From contig NC_058161.1 in the NCBI RefSeq assembly GCF_020080835.1, positions 16,419,603 to 16,483,602 of the forward strand: a DNA stretch of 64,000 bases. The letters are read 5' to 3'. Within the stretch, counting starts at the first letter, position 1. Each line of letters opens with the position of its first letter. Origin of the DNA: Cotesia glomerata. Taxonomy: Eukaryota > Arthropoda > Insecta > Hymenoptera > Braconidae. The translations under genes and the position numbers were made by a program. Positions 57,501 through 64,000 of the stretch are shown piece after piece. A model generated the notes under the pieces. That model had not been told where the DNA came from. It ran no database searches and saw nothing but the letters and a program-made list of their open reading frames with translations.

Positions 57501-58158
57501 TTATCCCAAAAACAGCTTGAATAAAATTTTACATTGATTTTGAGCGTCAATGCAGTAGAAAAAATCTCATATTTTACATAGACGCTTTTAAATCCAATTC
57601 TAAAGCCATATATGTGACTTACTTTTCTATTACTATTAAAAAAATTGCCTAAATAAAATTTTGCATCGATTTTGAGCGTCAATGTAGTAGAAAAAATCTC
57701 ATTTATCATACAAAAATACTATTTTAATTTTAATTCTAACGCGATAATACCGATCTCTAACTCATATATATTTCAATAAATTCATCTCTAATTCATATAT
57801 ATTTTTAATTCATTTTCATTCTCAAAAATCAGTGCCAAATTTTAATAAAAAAAAAAAAAATGAATGATTACCACCTACTATCAAAAAATAACCCGAGGTG
57901 AATATCTCAATATCTAAAACTGCAACGTCTAAAATTTAAAGCACCTTGTGCCAAATTTAAATTTAATTCAATGCTACAATAATTTATCAATTACTCTCAA
58001 TTTATTATCACAATCATTATCATTATTATAATCATTTTAATTCATCTCACCACCTACGTGATTAGCTCTAAGACAACAAATATCCAGATCGATAAATTAT
58101 AATAGTGCGAAAACATTTACTCACTTGCAATAATAAATACCAAGTAAACTAATAACAT
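48695..58158 (-). CDS. Secreted, probably GPI-anchored alpha-carbonic anhydrase
   Basis: Six exons on the minus strand: 58125-58158, 56233-56280, 50450-50605, 50141-50364, 49032-49265, 48695-48874; 291 residues, all phases agree. Residues 1-11 start a signal peptide (MLLVYLVFIIA). The enzyme signature is complete: HDWGY and GPNNW, the QSPI motif, zinc ligands His106 and His108 (MHFHWG) and His125 (ELHLVH), Glu112, and the substrate-pocket SLTTP at 207-211. Cys in GLCKNG and in TTPGC can form the disulfide of extracellular forms. The C terminus ends in a hydrophobic stretch (FVFLAAAILSSLF) after small residues, typical of GPI attachment. It hydrates CO2 to bicarbonate at the cell surface. The final stop lies 141 bp from that of anosmin, with opposite direction. 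One intron is a trinucleotide repeat, another is 5.6 kb of transposons. Confidence 0.93.
49270..50075. repeat. ATC/ATG trinucleotide-like satellite in carbonic anhydrase intron
   Basis: About 0.8 kb of ATCATCATGATGATC-like sequence with ATAATCATCA and GATAATC variants. Because the units are nearly self-complementary, both strands show long Ile/Met ORFs. It fills almost the whole intron between 49265 and 50141. Confidence 0.9.
50925..52482. mobile_element. Family K element, copy 2, interrupted by family D
   Basis: Left end AAAGTTTGGAAAATCCCGAAGTGCACGCCTCATA-like, right end TATGAGGCGTGCAAAATA, which is the inverse of TGCACGCCTCATA. Homology to other K copies is partial. Between them lies a complete family D element (51385-52288). 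Confidence 0.45.
51385..52288 (-). mobile_element. Family D element, copy 2
   Basis: Inverse of 46880-47766. Contains (GT)n at 51545-51591, more expanded than the (AC)n of the other copy, and the GAGCTCGAAGAGCTC palindromes. Ends AAACGGTTGACCCT on the minus strand. The two copies face each other across the 3' half of the carbonic anhydrase gene. Confidence 0.8.
52537..52685. mobile_element. Short palindromic element, copy 2
   Basis: AAGGTAAAAGCCCCAGTAGA ... TCTATTGGGGCTGTTACCTT. The arms include GTACCAGTATATGATCACTCC and its inverse GGAGTGATCGTATACTGGTAC, and pair over about 60 bp. Relative of 20191-20320. Confidence 0.75.
52835..52895 (+). repeat. tRNA-like 3' fragment
   Basis: CATAATCCGAAGGTCGCGG followed by TTTCGAATCCCACC and a T tract resembles the anticodon-loop-to-T-arm half of a tRNA. 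The 5' half is missing, so it is a tRNA-derived fragment or SINE tail, not a functional tRNA. Confidence 0.5.
53640..55190 (+). mobile_element. Element with tRNA-like core, copy 2, interrupted
   Basis: Outer parts match 3955-4690, including the B-box GGTTCGATTCC near 54866. Homology breaks near 53820 and resumes near 54545, with the stretch ATTTGTTTACGAAATTTTA to AAAATACGA present on both sides of the insert. The insert has TGCACGCCTCATA and TATGAGGCGTGTAC at its ends (family K) and contains a further palindrome. Confidence 0.55.
53879..54011. mobile_element. 133-bp foldback MITE with TA ends
   Basis: TACCCTGTTGAAAAACTCCA ... and its near-inverse end ... TTTAAACAGGGTA, with inner arms GCCACTTAGAAACC and GGTTTCTAAGTGGC and GCGAC/GTCGC. 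Small mariner-like MITE by its TA borders. Confidence 0.75.
55553..57685 (+). repeat. Hairpin-motif cluster 6 (12 copies)
   Basis: Starts: 55553, 55688, 56105, 56623, 56743, 56863, 57003, 57134, 57266, 57398, 57531, 57663. The last six are spaced 131, 132, 132, 133 and 132 bp. The 55688-56105 gap drops to about 130 bp after removing the piggyBac-type MITE. The exon at 56233-56280 of the carbonic anhydrase gene lies within the cluster. Confidence 0.9.
55782..56064. mobile_element. piggyBac-type MITE, 283 bp, TTAA duplication
   Basis: TTAA at 55778-55781 and 56065-56068 flank ends CCCTCGAAGTACAC and GTGTACTCTGAGGG, inverse to each other. TTAA target and CCC/GGG ends define the piggyBac superfamily. 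No transposase is encoded. Confidence 0.88.
57700..58124 (-). other. First carbonic anhydrase intron, 5' part
   Basis: AT-rich, with a repeated segment TAACTCATATATATTTCAATAAATTCATC near 57765-57810 and an A run at 57849-57860. No other feature seen. Confidence 0.5.
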
Positions 58159-58440
58159 CGTTAACTTCAAATCTAATTTTTTTATTTGATAAATTATTGC
58201 CTTTAATTTCTGCGGTAATTGATTGCACTTTTATTTATTACTTTTTTTCTTTTTGTGTCAATTGATTAAAAAAAAAAAAATTTTTTTAATTAATATCGAT
58301 GGAAAAAATAAAAAAGTTATTATTCCTCGGTCTGCGCCGCTCGACGACAGAGTTACGACTGAAGATGAAATGTTACGCGGTCAACCCTTACGATATATAT
58401 TCTATTCTACCTAGATCATTATTAGTATCACATGCAATGA
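58159..58440 (-). promoter_or_regulatory. Probable carbonic anhydrase 5' UTR/promoter
   Basis: Upstream, on the minus strand, of the start codon at 58156-58158. A GC-richer patch at 58325-58385 (CGGTCTGCGCCGCTCGACGAC) stands out in AT-rich surroundings and could hold the promoter. No defined element is recognised. Confidence 0.3.
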
Positions 58441-58489
58441 GACAATTTTTAAATCACCGTTTATTATCTTATTAGACAAAAGAAAAATT

Positions 58490-59060
58490 TTTTTTTTTTG
58501 CTCAAAAGTTAGACTTGTAATTTTCTTATTAAAAGTTGACAATTTTTTTTAATTGTTGGTAATTATTGAAGAATCTTAATTTAATTAATTCGGGAAAAAA
58601 AAAAGTTTTTTTTTTGGAAATGAAATTTGTAATTTTTTTTTTATTAAAAATTAGCAATTTTCGATAATTATTGACGATTTTTATTTTAATTAATAAAACA
58701 AAAAAATTTTTTAAATGCTCAAAAATTGAATTTATAATTTTTTTGCAACTGATAGATATTTTTGATTTTTAATTTTACTAAAAATTTTGTTTTTAATTTT
58801 TTATTTTTGCTCGAAAGTTAAACTTGTAATTTTCTTATTAAAAGTTGACAATTTTTTTTAATTGTTGGTAATTATTGAAGAATCTTAATTTAATTAATTG
58901 GAGAAGAAAAAAATTTTTTTTGTGAAAATGATATTTGTAATTTTTTTTATTAAAAATTAGCGATTTTCGATAATTATTGACGACTTTTATTTTAATTAAT
59001 AACACAAAAATTTTTTTAATGCTCAAAAATTAAATTTGTAATTTTTTTTGCAATTAATAA
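58490..59060 (+). repeat. Tandem duplication, about 308 bp unit
   Basis: 58500-58745 and 58808-59050 agree over nearly their whole length, for example AAAGTTGACAATTTTTTTTA, TTGAAGAATCTTAATTTAAT and AGCAATTTTCGATAATTATTG. A more diverged third start is visible near 59105. Very AT-rich, non-coding. Confidence 0.75.
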
Positions 59061-59323
59061 TTATTTTTGATTTTTAATTTTATTAATTGAATAAAAAAAA
59101 AATTTTTTATTAATTTCTTCATTGTTTGAAAATTAAATTTGTAATTTATTTCCATACAAAGTTGGTAATTTTTTATAATTGTTGGTAATTATTATCGAAT
59201 TTTAAATTAGTTAATTGGTAAAAAAAAAAAAAAAAAAAAAAAATTTTCTTATACATAGTTTGAAATGTACAAATACATTGTCACATACAATGAAGATAAA
59301 ACGGATGAATACGAAGTTCATAC

Positions 59324-59383
59324 CGTGATATTGACATTCGCAAAGAGATTAACTGTCAAGTCATCTGGATACAATTGTTCCAT
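59324..59383 (-). CDS. Candidate first exon of an unidentified gene
   Basis: On the minus strand an ATG at 59381-59383 opens 20 codons up to a donor G|GTATGA. The peptide LYPDDLTVNLFANVN has balanced codons unlike the A/T-tract surroundings. It is loosely reminiscent of the N terminus of TPRKB/Cgi121 (KEOPS complex), but I see no following exon and the likeness is weak. The phase does not fit the carbonic anhydrase exons. Confidence 0.2.
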
Positions 59384-59624
59384 GTCCTAGTTTGTAATTA
59401 AAGAAAATTGTTTTGTTACGAAAACAAAAATAATATTTTACTTTTTTATTCGTAAAATAAAAATGAAAATTTATTTTTAGAGGTTTTTTGATAATATTTC
59501 GGCCTTAAATAATAAAATTTAAAGAGAGCTAGCCGATAATTTTCATTTTTTAATTTAAAAACGTAAAAAAAAACGTTGAATAATTAAAAATTTTTTTTTT
59601 AATAAGAGAAATTAATGAAATTTT

Positions 59625-60255
59625 GCATTGGTCTTAAAAGTCAATGCAGTCAAAAAAAAATTATTTACCATATAAAAATACTTTTAGTTGAAATTCTAAC
59701 GCGATATATCAATATTCGTCATTTATAAGGCAACAAAATTAAATGTTGCATTGATTTTGATTGCGTCAATGCAGTAAATGTTATGTCCACCCGCATTTTT
59801 TTTATTTATTTAAATCACCCGCGCAGATGGAAGACTTCTCCATAAAAAATTTTTGCCAAGAGAAAAACTTCAATTTTTGTTTACAAACTATTTTAATGTC
59901 AATTTTAACATGAAATTAACATAAAAAGTCACCGTATATCCTCAAAAGTTAACTAAATAGAATTTTGCATAGATTTTGAATGTCAATGCAGAAAAAGATC
60001 CTTATTTAATGTATAAAAAAATTATTAACTCGAATGTTAAAGCAATATTTGTAACCAATTTTCAATATTATCTATTAAAATGACCACTAAAAATATCTAC
60101 ATTGATTTTGAGAGTCAATGCAGTCAAAAACATCATTTAACGTACGAAGAAAATTATAAACTCAAATTTTAGAGTGATATTCGTAACTAATTTTTAATAT
60201 TACTCGTCGAAAAATTAACTAAATAATATTTTGCATTGATTTTGAGAGTCAATGC
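59625..60255 (+). repeat. Hairpin-motif cluster 7 (5 copies)
   Basis: Starts: 59625, 59748, 59967, 60099, 60233; spacings 123, 219, 132 and 134. The 219-bp gap holds about 100 bp of unrelated, GC-richer sequence near 59782-59830. All copies are again in the plus orientation. This is the right-hand end of the family in the window. Confidence 0.85.
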
Positions 60256-61070
60256 AGTAAAAACCGTCATTTAACCTACAAAGATACTTTTAATTAAAAT
60301 TCTAACATGATATTAGTGATTTGCAACTTATAAATGACTAATTTATCATTTTAACTTTAAAAAAATTCTGACTGAACTAAAAAAACAATTCTTTTCGGTT
60401 TTATGACCAACTTTCGGTCAACATGAAAAGGAGCTATAAAAAATATATTTAACACCCCAAGTGTTGCATTGATGAAACTAAAAGGAAGGTTTTAATTTAA
60501 ATATTTAAAAAAGTAAGGAAGTACTTAAATAAAAGCCCAATAAATGTGTGTAAATGTTTAAAATGTGTGTATATACGATCGGTCATAAAACGTTTGAAAT
60601 TGCAGCTTCGGTCCTCATCATAGTCGAATAAACACACCGGATTGAACGCTAAAGTGTTCAATGTAACATCTGATACTGTGGGTGTTAACGTTTCTGTGTA
60701 TGTGTGTGTGTGTGTTTGTGTGTGTTGAAGGCACACGTGCATGGAGTACGCATAATAGCGCTGAAAAGAGTTCAAAAATAGACGCATAGGCCAGAAAAGC
60801 TTTTGCTTATTTCTTGTGTTGTATTTAATTATATTGAAGATTGCCCGCTAAGTCAGTTCGGTGAGTAACCTCTGGCATTTAACATCCAAATTAATGTGCT
60901 TTTTACTATCAAGAAAGTTTCGTTATCCACCTGGTGGCTGTCGGCTAAAAAATATAAAAAATTTTTGTGATTAGCCTGTGATACATTCTTTTAAAAGATC
61001 GTAGAAAAAATATTTAGGTTTTTATACTTACAAGAAGTTAGTTTTTATTAGCTTGGAGGATTTTTAAATC
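60256..61070. other. Intergenic or 5' region of the K2P gene
   Basis: Contains a GT repeat at 60697-60723 and a somewhat GC-richer part at 60560-60910. A promoter or non-coding first exon of the K2P gene could lie here, for example around 60840-60900, but nothing decides it. Confidence 0.3.
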
Positions 61071-61074
61071 AAAG

Positions 61075-61990
61075 TTAGTTTTTGACATCAATTCCATCAA
61101 TTTTGACATCACAAAATTGTAAGTAAAATTTACTTCAAATACTGAGTTTATATCAACTTTATTTGATTGACATCAATTCCATCACTTTTTACATCACTGA
61201 AATTGACATCACTAGTCAATTTTGACATCAATACAATCTAATCGTACATCGTAGAGTTGTAAGTAAAAAGTACATCAAATTGAAAGTTAATATCAACATT
61301 TTTTTCATTTACATCAATTCCATCAATTTTGACATCACACATTTTGTACCAATATTGACATCACACGTCAACTTTAATATAAATTACTCAATTTTTATAA
61401 AAAAAAGTTACTCCATTTACTTTGACATCACAAATTTACTAAAATTTACATCACCGTACTCAACATCAACCTTCAAATCGCTTCTCAATAAAAACTAATT
61501 TTGACTCCGCAAATCAACTTCGACATCAATTTATATATTTGTATTAGACATCAATTCCATCATTTTTGACATCACAAAAATTTTTGCTAACATTGACATC
61601 ACAAGTCATTTTTAACATAAATTCATAAATCTTTAATGGACATCAATTCCATCATCTTTGAAATCACAAATCAACTTTGTCATAAATTTCTAAATCTTTA
61701 ATGGACTTCAATTTCATCATCTTTGACATCAAAAAAATTTTTGCTAAAATTGACATCACAAGTCAATTTTAACATAAATTTCACAATTTTTTAGACATCA
61801 TTTCCATCAACTTTGACATCAAAAAAATTTTTGCTAACATTGACATCACAAGTCAACTTAACTATAAATTGCTTAATTTCTTATAGACATCTTTTCCATC
61901 AACTTTGACATCACTAATTGTGTGTTAAAATTTCCACTCGCAGTTAACATACCCTTCAATTTTCGAAAGACATCAAAAGGTTCGTATCAA
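61075..61990 (+). repeat. GACATCA minisatellite upstream of K2P exon
   Basis: Dozens of variants of GACATCAATTCCATCA and TTTGACATCACAAA alternate, in units of about 30 and 60-90 bp. Plus-strand orientation is constant. The array ends about 80 bp before the K2P exon acceptor. Confidence 0.85.
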
Positions 61991-62068
61991 CATTTCCATC
62001 ACTGCTCTTGAACCTTCCTCCTCCCCCAAAAAAAGTACCTGAACACTATAAACAACTTAATCTTCCAG

Positions 62069-62652
62069 GTGACCATGACAAAAATGCGATCATCATCCCG
62101 GTCCTGCAACTCGTCGGCAACTTCCATTAACAGAGACCCGCGGGAAAAAATAAAGGACTGTTGCCGGAAGCTAGTAGCCTTCATGTGCACCCAAGTGGGA
62201 GTAGGAGGACTGGTAGTTGGGTACGCGATAGTTGGCGCCTTAGGATTTATTACCCTCGAGACGCAGTCCGAGTACCCCCACGTCGAGGAAATGCAGCATC
62301 TGCGAAAGAACTTCAGCGAGAAACTTTGGACCGCGACAGCAGCTGATAGGAACGTCAACGTCCTCAACAAAACGGCCTTTAATCGTCAAACCGACGGCTT
62401 ACTCAGCGAATTCCAGATCGAGGTCGTCAAAGCTGTCAAAAAAGGCTACAATGGAAAGACCGTCAAGGATGTTTGGTCGCTTCCTGCCGCTCTGATGTTC
62501 TGCTTGTCTGTCTTCACCATGATTGGCTACGGGAACATTGTTCCTAGAACCATGTGGGGAAAAGTCGCTACTGTCGTCTACGCCATCTTTGGGATTCCGC
62601 TGTATGTTCTGTATTTTTTGAACATGGGGAAAGTTCTTGCCCAGACGTTCAG
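62069..62652 (+). CDS. Two-pore-domain (K2P) potassium channel, first coding exon (partial)
   Basis: The exon starts after TTCCAG (62067-62068) and ends at CAG|GTGAG. The first ATG is at 62075, giving 192 codons plus two bases. The N terminus is Ser/Arg-rich (about 1-30). TM1 is at about 33-60 (VGVGGLVVGYAIVGALGFI), then a long extracellular cap with NFS and NKT glycosylation sites, the first pore helix (SLPAALMFCLSVF) and selectivity filter TMIGYGN at 148-154, then TM2 (VATVVYAIFGIPLYVLYFL). A long cap before the first pore loop is the K2P hallmark. TM3, the second pore and TM4 must lie downstream, outside the window. It sets background K+ conductance. An upstream non-coding exon is implied by the acceptor. 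I cannot assign a subtype. Confidence 0.92.
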
Positions 62653-62799
62653 GTGAGAAAATTTTATATTTTTAAGAAAATTATTTAAGATACGATGTAA
62701 TTTTTTATGTTTGATATCAAAGAATAGAAAAATTTTTATTTTTGTGATATGGTACATCCTAAAATCGTAAACACATTTAGAAATGTTCTTTAAATATCA

Positions 62800-63440
62800 C
62801 GTGGCAAGCTCCAAAAGGGCGTAAAAAATTGGTTTTACCAATTTTTTTAAGCATATTCTAAGCTTGAAAGTGAAAAAAAATTTTATGGAGGCTATAAAGG
62901 CCGCATTTCTAAAATTTTACGCGATTTTCTGTTTAGGAACTTCAAAATTTAGTGATGCAAAACCAAAAAAGCGTAGAAAATTCTTATTGCCAATCTTTGG
63001 AAGCAAATTCAAAGCTTAAAAGTGAAACAAAAAATTTCTCATGCCAAAAGGGCGTATGCATAAAAATTTACACCAGTTTTGGGTTTAGGAAATTTAAAAT
63101 TTAGTGAACTAAAGCCAAAAGGGCGTAGAAATTTTTAGTAGGATCTAATTGTCTTATTAATCGATTGAGTATTATTTTTATTTACCTTTATTTTTGGACC
63201 TTTTTGTCAACCTTCTGTACTAAACATTTATTTTTTTCTCTGCCCTTTTGACTAAGAAAATGTTTCTTAAAGCCAATTGGGCGTATAGAGATCCGCTTTT
63301 TGGCTCTAGTAATTCAAATAATTTTTTATGATGTTTTTAACGATTGTTGAGTTGCCAAAAAAAATTTTTTTTATTCGCCCTTCTGGCTCAAAATCCCATT
63401 TAATTCTTGTAATACGCCCTTTTGGCATTTTTCACGCTAT
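62800..63440 (+). repeat. GCCAAAAGGGCGTA motif, forward then inverted
   Basis: In the K2P intron, variants of CCAAAAGGGCGTA occur near 62811, 62963 (decayed), 63042, 63115 and 63273. The inverse TACGCCCTTTTGGC occurs near 63412, with related GCCCTTTTG near 63242 and GCCCTTCTGGC near 63378. The GC-rich core stands out against AT-rich spacers. Confidence 0.65.
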
Positions 63441-64000
63441 ATCAAAAAGTATACAGCAGTTTTAGTGGATTTAATAGAAATCTATTGCATTTGTTTGGAT
63501 AACGGAATTTTTCAAAAATTTTGCGATTCTTTGAGTCAGCTCGTCGAGCTGGTTCAGAAAATGTCATTAACTCAAAAGTTTATACATGGATGTATTTATT
63601 TATAGGATATAATCGGCTTTGTCTCTACTATAACTCACAAAATTCTTATCAGATCACCATAAAACGTAGCGTACTTATTTTTTGGAGGATTTCCAAGTTT
63701 AATTTCGAAGATGAGCTAAATCAGTCGGTTAGTTTACAAATTACAGCAATTATAAATTTTTAAAAATTATTAAGGGGGTATTCTGGTCTAGAAGCATGAA
63801 ATTTCAGGTAATTTTTAAAGTGCCGTAAAAAAAAGACAATCAATATTTTTAGTATACATTTTTTTATAAGTTATTTATTAACATTATAAGAATACAGAAA
63901 AAAATAAAAAAATGAAAAAAGTTGAAAATTCAAAAAATTAGCATCTGATGAAGTGGGGGTGTCTCAAAAAATTGGCACGTGACGATACCCATGATTCCAA
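63441..64000 (+). other. K2P intron, right edge of window
   Basis: AT-rich; an ORF at 63521-63763 has no recognisable domain. No second K2P exon seen before the window ends. Confidence 0.4.

Noticed and set aside
3715..60255. CRISPR array
   Set aside because: Palindromic repeats with spacers look similar, but the spacers are about 100 bp, mutually related, in an insect genome, with no cas genes.
61999..62370. Minus-strand 123-codon ORF
   Set aside because: Antisense shadow of the K2P exon.
1..64000. Integrated viral genes (for example polydnavirus-related)
   Set aside because: No recognisable viral protein in any frame I read; all sizeable credible exons belong to ordinary animal families.

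Overview
The window looks like AT-rich insect nuclear DNA. I suspect a hymenopteran, possibly a parasitoid wasp, but the sequence alone does not prove it. The genes have spliced exons with canonical GT-AG borders, long AT-rich introns full of small non-autonomous transposons, and animal families: a MACIT transmembrane collagen, a Meox/buttonless homeobox, anosmin, an alpha-carbonic anhydrase and a two-pore potassium channel. I see no bacterial operon and no credible viral gene.

Layout, left to right. 1-540 is a TGATCA-rich satellite. 1453-15546 (+) is the 3' part of a transmembrane collagen of the XIII/XXIII/XXV type, with two possible C-terminal exons. 16172-22401 (-) is PTRHD1 (a peptidyl-tRNA-hydrolase-like protein); its most likely first exon encodes an unrelated Cys-rich domain. 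23766-25554 (+) is a NIFK-type nucleolar RRM protein. 27385-30611 (-) is a Meox/buttonless homeobox gene in four exons. 33083-33398 (+) is a small single-pass membrane protein of unknown function. 38163-48553 (+) is anosmin-1 (Kal1) in eight exons, with one GC-AG intron. 48695-58158 (-) is a secreted, probably GPI-anchored alpha-carbonic anhydrase in six exons; its stop lies 141 bp from the anosmin stop, so the two genes converge. 62069-62652 (+) is the first coding exon of a K2P potassium channel that runs out of the window.

The genes do not form a pathway. Several act at the cell surface or in the matrix (collagen, anosmin, carbonic anhydrase, K2P).

The most striking feature is not a gene. 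A 23-bp hairpin-forming motif, GCATTGA + 9-nt loop + TCAATGC, recurs at least 48 times between 3.7 and 60.3 kb. It is always in the same orientation, in clusters with roughly 110-135 bp spacing, inside introns of genes on both strands and between genes. Three or four unrelated transposons sit within these arrays, and subtracting them restores the spacing, so the arrays are older than the insertions. The window also holds a nested Helitron, a piggyBac-type MITE with TTAA ends, several TA-flanked foldback elements, tRNA-derived fragments and several minisatellites. All splice models were read by eye and need transcript support.
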